In this document: in pieces, positions 46,204-57,170 of the stretch
How the letters are laid out: each line of letters starts with the position of its first letter
How positions within the stretch are numbered: the first letter of the stretch is position 1
Source of the DNA: Ottelia alismoides
Taxonomy: Eukaryota; Streptophyta; Magnoliopsida; Alismatales; Hydrocharitaceae
DNA: 64,000 nucleotides
Reading direction: 5' to 3'
Assembly: GCA_037367405.1 (NCBI GenBank)
Contig: JAZKJV010000679.1
Location: 992,001-1,056,000 of the forward strand
Position numbers and translations under genes: made by a program
The notes under the pieces: model-generated
What the model was told of the DNA's origin: nothing
Database searches by the model: none
What the model saw: the letters and a program-made list of their open reading frames with translations, nothing else

Positions 46204-48622
46204 TTGTTACCTGCATTATTTGTTTCTTCTTTTTCTGGAGATGTTGATTTAAGCATGCATTCCTCAACTGAGATTGTTGTGAAATCTCCTCTACTTGCAC
46301 AGCGAAGGTTCTTTTCGGTGACACGAACTTCAAAAATGTATTGCTTTCATAGTCGAGGGGCGATGACGTTTTTTAACAAATTTTCTGAGTGCTCCTGCAT
46401 GGAAGTGAGTGAAAGGTAATGTAAAAGTATGTATGTATTTATATGGAGAAGTATATAATGCTTTTGTTTGTACATTTTCAAGTAGATCATGCAGTTTTGT
46501 GATTGTCTTGCCGATAATTTTCTCTGTTGTATCAGCAAAAGCAGTAATATATGCGGTTGTAGTTGCGTAAGTGATTTCTGCTTTAACTTTCATTCTGTGT
46601 AGGAAGTAAAATCATATAAATATATGTTGATTTGGTTGTGTATGACTGCAGTAAATGTGTTACCTTGCTAAGCATTTGGATTGGTGCGTTCGACAATTGA
46701 GACAGTTTCCACTTTCATCCAATTTATAGGTACTGTAGTATAGGTTACAACAATCGTACCACAGCTTTATGTTTGTGAAGATGTTCATAATTGTTGCTTT
46801 TGTAGTATATGTTGAAAACTGTTTATGGAGAAACAAATGTATGGATTTAATGCGTAAGAAAGGTATTGTCAATATGGAATAAAGAAGGGAAAGAAGTATG
46901 TAGAGAATTTTACCTTTTGCAGTGAAGTATTACATGAGTGTATTATATTCTCAAGCGAAGTTATGTTGGTTTCTGCATCCATGGATTTGCGGGGGGGGGG
47001 GGGGGACAAATGCATTTGTTGGTAGTTGTTGGAGTATGTACTTGCAAACCTGAAAGGATATATGGAGATAGTTGTTATTAGAATTATCTTGTAAGCGGTG
47101 GAAAGTGAATTGTAACTATGTTGAAGGAAGTATTGGAAACCATGAGCCAAGATTTGCAGCTTCTTCAATATCTTGAGGATTTATTTCTATTTTGGAGAAG
47201 CCGGTTGTGGAGAGGCAATACAATCATGAATGTAGGTTTTCATTTTAGGTATATATAGCAAATATTTTTAATGGGATGAGGAGATGAAATAAATGAGATA
47301 TATACCTTGGTATAAGGAAACAGATAAATGTGCAGCAAATAGTATATCTTTATTTTTTACTGCAACATGGAGCATATCAGCAGACGCGATGGTTAACTTT
47401 CCCTAGATTGTTATTGTAATCATGCAATTATTGTACATAAACAATATAATGAGAGGTAGGCATATGCAACATTAATGCTAAATAGTATTGTAATGAGTTT
47501 ACTTGTCGTCAATGATCGTAACAGTTGATTTCTGTTGAGAAGTTCCTTGCCGAGTTTTGATGGTTGTTACACTGCGCACTTCAGTAATAACTCATATAAC
47601 ATCTAACATGGAAAACATACATTAGTCAGAATGGGAAGTAGAAGGGAAAGTTGGAATGTAATTATATGACAATAGGGATGAAGTAATATATAATGATGTA
47701 AGTCAAGGAACTGAAAAATAAGATACTACACAGTAAGTTAGGCGATTGACAATTAAGAGGATTTTTCTCAAAGCTAACATGAACTTATCTAATATAATCA
47801 GAGTAAATGATGGTTAAATGAAGCAACTTTTATAATCGACGTTGTATTTGTGGAAGAGAGAGATGAGGGAGTACCTATAAGGGAAATTCCATTTAGTTCA
47901 ATGGTATGCAGGTCTTTAAATGAAACGAAATGATGTTTGATGTGTGGAAATGACGGATCATCAGCAAGAAGATGTATCATTGATTTGTTCTTTAAAATCA
48001 TTTGATAACGATGTTCGACTATTCGATGTTTTCTTCTTGCTTCGTAAATGTCGACATTCGAGAATAAATATATGTTACCGACTTGAAGTTTTCTTGCCCA
48101 TTTCTGTAGGTCAAAGTCGTAGACAGAACCCTGCATTTCTTGACCCTACGAAAGGAAAGAAATTAAAGTTAGCTTTTTATTTTAAGAAATAATATAAGCA
48201 TAAATAATGTAACAAAGTAATTACTCCTATAAGGGAGATACCTTTTCATCAATGACAATGAATGTCAATGAGCTTCCATAATTTGGTCCAAATATTTGGC
48301 CATACCATAACCTGTTTACTCGAAGCCGATATACTGCATTGTAACAGTTAGGGTGTGTCATATTGAGTGTGATGGTTTTACGACTGTAGGGATATCTTTA
48401 TTGGGTAGCTACATATTTCTTTGACTCGTCTATTATCTCCTTTCCTTTGCATGTGCTTGTTTCCTGTGATGGACTTTGTTCAATAACGACAGGAGCATCA
48501 TCTACAAGCATGAGGAGAAGTTAGTATAATTGAGTAGTTATCAGTAAGTAATTTGCAGTAAGTGAGGTGAATTTACCATGAATTATGATACCGCTGGATT
48601 TGCGCTTATTGTCGTCGGCCAT
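46204..48622 (-). pseudogene. Helitron RPA1-like single-strand DNA-binding protein (split, broken)
   Basis: Minus-strand exons with usable splice sites. Exon 1 is 48622-48577 (MADDNKRKSSG...), exon 2 48501-48242 (an OB-fold start, RVNRLWYGQIFG...FIVIDEK), exon 3 48145-47875 (DFDLQKWARKL..NIYLFSNV). Another lies around 47608-47510 (ITEVRSVTTIKTRQG), then a zinc-ribbon exon ending at 46664 (WYDCCNLYYSTY...GNCLNC), the DBD-C part at 46594-46474 (EITYATTTAYITAFADTTEK), and a C-terminal exon about 46410-46204 (YIFEVRVTEKNLRC). The order matches RPA70 domains DBD-A, DBD-B and DBD-C. In-frame stops at 48398-48400, 47592-47594 and 46347-46349 disable it. RPA-like proteins are thought to coat single strands during rolling-circle transposition. 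Middle exon limits are approximate. Confidence 0.75.
46991..47005 (+). repeat. G15 homopolymer
   Basis: Fifteen consecutive G (C15 on the RPA-like gene strand), within or next to a presumed intron or exon of that broken gene. Likely unstable or prone to sequencing error. Confidence 0.9.
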
Positions 48623-48890
48623 TTCCTTCTATTTTTTTCTCAGGGTATCAGGAAAAAGTTTTGGGTTTTCTGCATCTGGGGTTTTTTCTTTCAGTATGAT
48701 GAATACATTTGGATACTAGTATAGAATTTAGATTAGCTAATGCAAAATGAGGAAATTTAGATAATGTAAGAGACATGGTGTATACATTTAATAGTGTGTG
48801 ATAGAATGAAAAAGTTGTTATTGTTTTGTCAAGTATTTGTGTGTGTGTGAAGAAGAAAGTAATGAACTTACATTGGAGGGCGTGATAATA

Positions 48891-50332
48891 TTAGAAATTG
48901 AATTCACGTAGAACTTCTGTGAAGACAATATTTCTAGTGCAATTGGATGGACATTCATCGTTATTTGGCAGTAGTATCTTTAAACCGTTGCGGGATGTAA
49001 CCCTTGATAGAGCAACGTAAAGTTGACCATGACAAAAAACAGGAGTTCTAAAAGAAAGACTAACATGCTTTAACGTTTGGCCTTGGATTTTATTAATAGT
49101 AATGACAAAAGCTAACTTTATTGGAAATTGTCTACGTTTCAAAGTGAAACTTGCTCCAGTGTTTGAGCTTAGTAAATCAATTCTTGGTATCTATACGCGC
49201 CGGCCAGTATAGTCGCCTGTTAATATTTCAGCATCTATTACTCTTGTTGGCAATCTTTAATAATGAGACGTGTGCCATTACACAAGCCAATGGGTTGATC
49301 TAAATTTCGTAGTAATATGATAGGTGCACCAAGTTTAAGGCGAAGGATATCGGACTGTAGTTCAGGAAGATTAATGGAATTCAAGTATTGTATAGAATAA
49401 GAAACATCATTGGATGATGTTATTTTGTATGAAGGTAATGCTTTCTCGAAACTATAGAATGTAATTTCATCTCCGGGTAGCTTCTTCAGAAAAAAATCAT
49501 TAATTTCAGCAACATCAATATTTCTTGCAGCCAAAATTGTGTGATCTTTAAAGAATGATGGCTTAGAATAATTATGTAAAACATCTTTGTAAATAATGTC
49601 TATCAAACCAAGCAATCCAATGGTAGGATCAATTAGCATATCAGGTGGAATGGTTATCGAGGAGTATCCACAAGCATGCTCAGTGTTAGGTACTTGAAGA
49701 TTATCACAACCAATGTCAAAAAGCCAGTTTGCAAAGTGAAGTTCGTTTGCATCAAAAGTATTTGAATTGGTTGTTAGGCGCATATTTGTTGTAAGATACA
49801 GTATTAGACAATGTTTCCAGAGATAACTCTTTGGTAAAGATGAATCAACAATATCATCTCGATTTCCTTTTGGAATAACTGGAAGTATCTGACAAAAGTC
49901 ACCTCCAAGAACTACTGTGAGACCACCAAATGCGTGATTGGCAGCATCAACTTTGATAGTGGATAGTAAATCTCTGCATGTTCTGTCAAATGCTTCGAAG
50001 GATTTTTTATGCATCATTGGAGCTTCATCCCATATAATCAATTTTGCATTACAGATGAGTTTCCCAAGTTATGATTGATGTGTTATATGATAGGTTGCTG
50101 ACTCATCCAAATGAATGGGTATTTTGAATCTAGAATGTGCAGTGCGACCACCGGAAAGTAGTAAAGAGGAAATACCAGAAGATGCAACTGGCGGGACAAT
50201 TTCCTTCAGAGAACGAAGTCGCGCAATTAATGTTCGCCATAAGAAAGTCTTCCCAACCCCACCGCTTCTGTGCACAAAGAAGAAGGAGCCAACATTGTTA
50301 TTACATGCATGATAACACGGGTAAATCCGCAA
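48891..50332 (-). pseudogene. Helitron PIF1-type helicase, N-terminally cut and broken
   Basis: Three minus-strand frames in domain order. 50332-50069 carries the nucleotide-binding loop (SGGVGKTFLW) and the following SSGISSLLLSGGRTAHS helix. 50041-49238 has the Walker B IIWDEAPM and then VVLGGDFCQILPVI. 49142-48891 carries NKIQGQT and LYVALSRVTS, the end of a PIF1 helicase. In-frame stops at 50071-50069 and 49193-49191 and a frameshift near 49240 separate them. Upstream of the Walker A loop an in-frame TGA (near 50335) and then the Athila LTR (50392) end the similarity. In autonomous Helitrons this helicase is fused to a Rep nuclease, which is absent here. Confidence 0.9.
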
Positions 50333-51633
50333 GGGTCACAATAAATATTATGTATGAAGTGTCGCTGAGGCGACCGCTCGCAGAATACCCATGTTGATCA
50401 GCAATAACCCACAATGAAAAGAATGAATGAATTAAGGCCAAGAAAGTGTGAATTAATATTTATTACTCTACCACAAAATGCACAGTGAGCAAGTATGTAG
50501 AGGTCGAACCACAGAGAGCAATAGAAAATGCAATAGCCTATGATATACATGTACCACAGAGTCTTCCTTGTGTGAAGCCTAATTTTGTGGGTTTTTATTA
50601 TTTTTTTATTTTTTTTGTTTATTTTAATAATATAGTTATGTAACATATATATATATATATAATTTATAGAATATAAATATAAAAAGATATATATATCCCT
50701 AGAGGGCAGGTATAAAGCATATAATACATACATTATATATATAAATAATATATATATATTGTATTTTACTTTTAGAATGTCATATATTAATGGAGATATA
50801 TATATATAGATATGCATTTTTTATTTTCTTTTTTATAGGGGAATATATATAAAGGGGAGATATAATATTTATAAAAATATATAAAAATGGTCAAAAATTC
50901 AAAAATAAAGTCTTTTTGGTATTTTCATGATTTTCTACTCTTTTTGTGATTTTTGGGCATTTTCAAAAAAATTTTAGTATTTTTAAATAGCAAAATAAGG
51001 GAAAACAGGTATTAAGCTACTGGTTGGGCATAAAATGGAAATTAAAAATACAAAACAGCCACAAAATTTTTCCCAACTATTTTTAACAGAAAGAGGATAA
51101 AATATAGATCCTACAGGAGTTGAGTTTGCAATTTTTAGGATTTTCTAGAATTTTTTTAAATTTTTTGAAGTTTTTGGGTATTTTTGAATTTTTAAGGTTT
51201 TCCTTTTGAGTTTTTTTAGTAATTTTTGGACTGACACTAAAATAGGTTAAAATAGGTAATAGGTAATTTTTTGGAATTTTTAGAGGTGTTTGCTATTTTT
51301 TCGGAATTTTCTAAACTAGACATGGAAGAAAATGCATCTTTTTGATTTTTAATAAATGCAAAAATGCACAAAAATGGAAACTAAAAATATGGCGTGTAAG
51401 AGCAAGCTAACAGGAGCTTATATCCATTTTTGCAAAATTTTTCAAGTTAATATGAGGCATCAAATAAATGGACAAAGCATACAAAAATATATGGCCTAGC
51501 AGGGGCATTTTTGCAATTAAAATATTTCTCAGGGGTATCCATGCAAAAATTACAACAGAAATAAGCATTTAATTTTATTTTCGAGGCCATTTTACAATTA
51601 ATATAACCCGGCGGGGTTTAAGTGCAAAACTCA

Positions 51634-51666
51634 CGCGCCTCACGTGGGGACTGCACGTGAGGCGCG
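51634..51666. repeat. Perfect 13-bp inverted repeat with CACGTG
   Basis: CGCGCCTCACGTG, seven bases, CACGTGAGGCGCG. Counterpart of the hairpin at 37908-37930. Confidence 0.95.
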
Positions 51667-52807
51667 GAGGGAATAATATGCAAATACCAAGACTACAAGG
51701 GGCCTTCTGTAAGTTTTACAATTTATTTACAACGGGGATTTTTATTTATAGCATTAAAAGATAAATGCAAAAAGGCGGGGGGGTGTCTGAAATTTACCCC
51801 CAACAGGTGCTTGATCCGATGGTTGATCATCTTCCACTTGCCACGAGTCGTGTATCCGTCGGCCGATACCGGTTCGCAGATGATGGCTGAGATTAGATCA
51901 GCCTCGCTGATCGGATGGTGGATGCGAGGCTTCATCTGACGGTGCTCGTTCAATCTGGGCCGACCCTCCTGATCTTACGGCAATGGAGCTCCCCGGAAGA
52001 ACAGGGAAGAAGCTCGCCCCCGGCGAGCTTCGATCGGGAAGATTGGGCTCCTCCAGGCGTCTCCCTCGCAACTGAAGTGCTCTGGACGTAGCTGGGGTTC
52101 TTCCGCGTCTCCTGATGGTCTTGCCATGGCTCCTGGAGGTCTGAAGGTCTCGGACGAAGTCGATGAAGGACAAGACCTCCAGGAACCTCTTTCTGGTTCG
52201 ATTCGAGCCTAGATGGGCTTCTTTCATCGTTGGACATGCATAGGAAGAACCGAGGGAGTGAGGGCTACCTCCTCGACCCGGGGTTTTGAAGCTCTACAGC
52301 AAGATGAGATGGGGCGGAGGAGCTCCGGTGAACGGCGGAGGAGCTCCGACGAACGGCGGAGGTGGAACTCCGATTCGTCAAGACCGAAGGTCCTGGGTTG
52401 AACGAAGGTGTGCGATCGATGGAGAAAACGACGGGAAATGAAATGGGAGGCGAAAGGCAGTCGGATACAGTCGAGGTCACAGTGAAGAAGTCGTCGGGGC
52501 CGAGCTCCGGCGAACTTCGAGTTTTGGATTCTAAGCAACACTGATTAACTAAACACTAAACTAATTACTGGAATCAAAAGCTAACATTAAAACCTAACTA
52601 AAAAGCGATAAAGGAGCAACTCTTATACCTGGGGGCCACCAGGGAGCAGGACAGACGCCGGAGCTCCGCCGCGTCAAAATCGTCCTTCCTCCGGCCGATT
52701 CGAGGTGCTGGGACACTCCCTCTGTCACGAGGAACCTCCCAGGATCGAAATCAAGGCTTTTGGATGGATTAAAATTAGCCAAATTTGAGGAAGGGAGCGG
52801 AGCTTCT

Positions 52808-52815
52808 TATTTATA
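52808..52815 (-). promoter_or_regulatory. TATA box of the Athila LTR
   Basis: TATAAATA on the minus strand, followed by a C-rich leader-like sequence. It is the best candidate for the LTR transcription start, which would leave an unusually long R-U5 of about 2.4 kb. Confidence 0.5.
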
Positions 52816-54407
52816 GACAATGGCCTGGAGCCTTATTGACCGGCGATTATTGCTTAACCCAATGAGTATCAAATTGATCCAAGTTATCGGCAGGTATCAA
52901 TGATCATCAGAGATCATTTCTTGTTAAGGAAGCAAGCTCGATCGATGCATGAGATGGCCGTAAAAAGGGGACGAAATCGGAGGAAAAGATGGTTCAGAGA
53001 CGCCAGGTCCCGGATGGGACAGTTGACCAAGCGGTCAACAAGGGCTGGCGCCCCATTGGTCCACGTCGGCCGCAAGAAGACAAAATAAGAAACCCTTCTC
53101 GAAATTGATTTATTTGACATAGTAAATGATTTTATTATTTTTTCTTATAAAATAAAAAATGTGTATAATTTCATGTAGTATTTATTTATGATTTTTATTG
53201 AATTTTTTGGAGTGTTTTATTATAGTTTTATTTTAATGATGTATATATGTATGTATTTACATGTATTTTATGTATTTTATTTTTAATTTGTTTATTTTAT
53301 TTTATTATTTTATTGTTTTATTTTATAAATTTATAATTTATTTTTGTGAGTGTGGGGGTATTTTTATTTAATTTTTATGAGTTTATTTTCATTTTTAAAT
53401 AAATAGGTATATGTATATGTAGGTATAATTATAGGTCCTTTACCTATGTATTATATATACTTTATTTATTTAATGTATTTTATTTGTTTTATTTTGGATT
53501 TGTATTTTTAATGAGTTATGTATAATATATACATTATTATAAAAATATAGATGAATAAAGAATAAAAGAATAAAATCTCTTTTTATTTATATACATATAG
53601 GTAGCATAGGTATTTTGTCTATGAATTTTATAGACTTATTTTATTTTACAAATTCCTTTTTGATTTTCTTTTAATTTTAATATGTACATGTATTCTATAC
53701 ATTATTTACAAGATTCTAAAAATATAAATTTATAGGAATAATAAATATTGAATAAAATGAATATTTTAATCAGTCATATATACAAGGTGGGCCAAAAACC
53801 TAACTTCTACAGATGAACTCCAAAAATTATGAAACCAATTTTATTAAATAGTTCTTGGAAAGCTATATATAATTAAAGGTGAGTTTGGGTGATTTGGAGT
53901 TTTTATTTGCAAGATATGGGTATGTGAATTTGAGATTTTGGCTTTTTATTCTGTGTATAAAATGTACATTGAGTATTATTTTTGTACAAACTCAATTTTG
54001 TATTTTTATTTACATTATTATCTACAACTTTCATGAATAAAGTTTCTTTATTTGATGAATAAATAATTATGTACAAAATAGGTGTCAAAAATGCATAAAT
54101 AAATGCATGAATAAATGAGGTATTTATTATACACTGGCCCTTATCTCCCCCTACTTTATTCCTTGTCGACCAATTTTATACTGGTCTTGGTCTTGGGGTT
54201 TGGGTCATAAAATATCTGCAATATTTTATTCTTTATTCTTTTCTTCTCTTTATTCTATAATTTTGGCATCAAACACCTTATTTAATGTGTAATTAATATA
54301 CTAAATGATGAATGCTATTATGTACAATTTGATGCTATTTACATGCATTTGCTGGGGTTTTTGAGGCCAAAATGATAGAATAAAGGTGATGAAATGGAGA
54401 TTCATCA

Positions 54408-54420
54408 CCCCCTATACTTG
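54408..54420 (-). other. Polypurine tract at the 3' LTR
   Basis: CAAGTATAGGGGG (minus strand) abuts the LTR start TGATGAATC. The same core recurs four more times upstream, at 56735-57065. Confidence 0.8.
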
Positions 54421-55849
54421 CCTTTGCTAGTCCCTAGCAAACACTTATGCAATAAGTACAAAAAGAATAAAGAAGAGAAAAAGGGAAATTAAAGAAGGAT
54501 AGAGTGAATAAGGATGCTTTCAGTGCCATGCATGTCTTTATAAAATCTGAATTTGGAGCCCATGTCAGTCCTTGAGTGTAGATGTGTGTGGAACCTAGTC
54601 GGGGACCAGCTCTAAAATACAACAGCCTTCGATAGTCACAGAACTCGGTTCAACCCACCTCAATAGCCTGGTCAGAACTGGTCTACATCATACGCAAACC
54701 CTTATAACTATGAAACTGACTTGTACAGTGTAAGTGATGGTGGCTCTCCCCAACTGGAATGACAAAGGAACTAACTTCTCCAGAATGACAACCCAATGAT
54801 TCCCCAATCCAACAGCTCTTTCCTCGAGGAGCAGGGTATTCCCTTCTAAGTTCAAGTGGCAACCAGCTCAAGAGGAGGGGGTGAAGAGAAGAATGGACGG
54901 TAGCCAGTTTAGCTACCTATCCTGGGATGCAAGACCAGTGTAGTCAAGTCATCCAGCTGCATGCTTACATTTTTGACTTTGGAACTCAAGCTTGCTTATT
55001 GGCTTTACAACATATGTACATACTTTGCAGGCATTTTATTTTTGTACAGGCCTGACCATTTTTTTCAACATACTATTCACAGCAGCATTTACATAAGGAG
55101 TTTTTCCTCTTGAGCCAGTAGACTATCCCTCTTTTGAAGCTTTATCGCAACCCACAATCTCCTGTCTTTAGACCTCATGGCTATTGGACCAGGTTGGGGT
55201 GTACTTCCCTCCCTAGACGAGGACGAATGTTTCCACCCGTGTGCATCTCAGACTGGCAAATTCAGCCCCCTCACCACTCCAACTGAGTTGAGCCAAGTGA
55301 AAGGTGCAAGTGTCCAAGTTAGGACACGGTCGGCAAGAGTCATACGTGTGTCTCGAAAAGTTCTAGTTAGTCCACTGAGGTGACTTGAACCCAGCCCTGA
55401 TTTCTCAAAGAATTAAGCATGTATAGACCTGAAGTACCTTAGACCTAGTTCCCATAAGGTTCCAGTGCAGTTAGGTGCGATAAGGTCTAACCAAGCTCCA
55501 ATTTGAGACTTTATTGGACCGATTCAATCATCAAGCTCACTCAAAAAGAATATGAATGGTATGCTTATGCTATGCGCAATGAATGATGTAATTTTTCATA
55601 AAGAATTTACAAGAATCAAAGCATGTTTTTACACAAAGAATTTTTTCAAATAAAAAGCTTGACACATACAAAGGTGTACACAATTATTTACACGGGCATA
55701 CCGCCTTATTTACAAAAGGTATGGATTTTTAAAGACTTTACAGGTTTTAATGAAATACTTTATTCAGCTTGTACAAAAAGAATTTTATGTGTCTTATTTT
55801 TGGTTTACAAGTATTTGTAATGATGTTTTTATTCTTCAGATCTAGTTTG

Positions 55850-56600
55850 AAAATAATTTTGCAAACTATAGTACACGATAATTTTTGCAATCATTTACAC
55901 ACATTTGAAAACTATTTTTGCAAAGATTCTTTTTTCACAATATATATACATTTTTCACAATAATTTTGACAAACATTTTTCAAAACATTTGCACATAGGT
56001 TTTTCAAATCCTTTCTTTCACACAAAGAAAAAGATTTTTGACACAAATCAATTTCACACAGGTTGAAAACATTTCACAGCAATTTTTTTTCAAAACAGGT
56101 CACACTATTTTTCAAATCATACTATATAGGTATCTAACCTGATTTATTAATCAGTATATACGAAAGAAGAAAAACTGTATTTGTTATACAATATGGTTTT
56201 GGCTTTTTATAAGCTTTATTTGGGATTATTCCTTCTTTACGAATGAGAGATTTTTGTGCAGACTCCTCAGACTTATTCGAGAATCCTTTTCAAAAGATTT
56301 TGAAAACTATAGGCCAAGATAATTTTACAAACATGTACACGTAGTTGAAAATGATTTTTGCAAAGGTTTTACACAGCATAGATAGATTTTTCAAAACAAC
56401 TTGACAATCAATTTTTACAATCATTTGCACACTAGTTTTCACACATTTTGATTTCACTCAAAGAAGATAAATTTTACACACAAAACTGGGTTTTCAAAGG
56501 TTGAATACTTGTACACACTATTTTTCAAGCAATTTTCACAAGATTTTTCAAAGAAAATTTTCTTTCACAAAACACTTTTCCTAACTTAATAATCAGTACA
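55850..56600. repeat. Diverged tandem duplication, 441-bp period
   Basis: AAACTATAG at 55863 and at 56304 anchors two long units rich in TTTTTCAAA, CACAC and TTTTGCAA. The second ends near 56600 (AATCAGTACA versus AATCAGTATA near 56150). Non-coding region between pol and the 3' LTR. Confidence 0.6.
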
Positions 56601-56734
56601 AATACAAAGAGTCCGAGGAGCTCACAATCATCTTTCATTATCATAGAACTACTTTTTACATCATATTTTATATTTAGGTATGAGTTATTTTTCAGTATGA
56701 GTTATGGCTTATAGTATATACATGGTATATACGA

Positions 56735-57088
56735 CCCCCCTATACTTAGCTTGAGCCATGTCCTCATAGGTCAAAAGGAAAAGCAAAGACATAACTCGTA
56801 CTGAGTATAGACAAATCTAAAGAATCTATATGAATGAAATGAATGAATGAGAAGTTGACCGTCCCCCCTATACTTAGGATCAAGTAATCCTAAGTATAGC
56901 AGACTGTACAAAAAGCAGGGAGGGTCAAGGGTGGGAATTAACAGATCGTACTTAGATTGTCTCCCCCTATACTTAGGGTCAGATACTCCTAGGTATAGAC
57001 AAGAAGAAGAGACAATGGAGAGGATCGAAATGAAAAACTCGGGGTGCACATCCCCCTTATACTTAGGACAAAGTACGTCCTAAGTATA
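56735..57088 (-). repeat. Array of PPT-like motifs with hairpins
   Basis: Three hairpins about 95 bp apart: 56868-56899 (13-bp perfect arms CTATACTTAGGAT), 56967-56998 (one mismatch) and 57058-57088 (12-bp perfect arms). Each is followed on the minus strand by a G5-6 run. A partial copy lies at 56735. The motif AAGTATAGGGGG equals the true PPT at 54408-54420. Confidence 0.85.
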
Positions 57089-57170
57089 GAAAACTGTCTA
57101 CAAGGGCTGCACCTTTTTGATACATAAAGAAGATAGAAAAGGAAAAGAAGAAAAGAAGAAAAGAAGAAAA

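Larger units (their letters stand above)
45517..50391 (-). mobile_element. 3' part of an autonomous-type Helitron
   Basis: The minus-strand 3' end is CTAG (45520-45517) followed by T (complement of A 45516). It is preceded by a hairpin, CCCGTGCA/TGCACGGG (45528-45544), 7 bases before the GCCTAG end. Upstream on the same strand lie an RPA1-like gene with introns and a PIF1-type helicase, the known cargo of plant Helitrons. The helicase breaks off a little before its nucleotide-binding loop, where the Athila-like LTR begins (50392). The Rep domain and 5' end are not in the window and may lie beyond the Athila insertion. Confidence 0.85.
50392..54407 (-). repeat. 3' LTR of the Athila-type element, 4.0 kb
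   Basis: Bounded by TGTTGATCAGC (plus strand, outer end) and ...GAGATTCATCA (inner end, next to the PPT complement). It contains an AT-rich part (50600-51780), a GC-rich part (51790-52740) and an AT-rich part (53100-54300). Open frames inside the GC-rich part look incidental. The first 560 bp recur at 63433-64000. Confidence 0.8.

Noticed and set aside
50590..50900. TA-rich runs as a possible matrix-attachment or origin sequence
   Set aside because: They recur at 63660-63900 because both are LTR copies; composition alone does not support a function.
52185..52215. ggttcgattcgag resembling a tRNA T-loop
   Set aside because: No acceptor stem, D-loop or anticodon arm at the expected distances.
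51898..52541. Open frames of 95-109 aa on the minus strand
   Set aside because: These are inside the Athila 3' LTR leader-like region; GC-rich chance frames.
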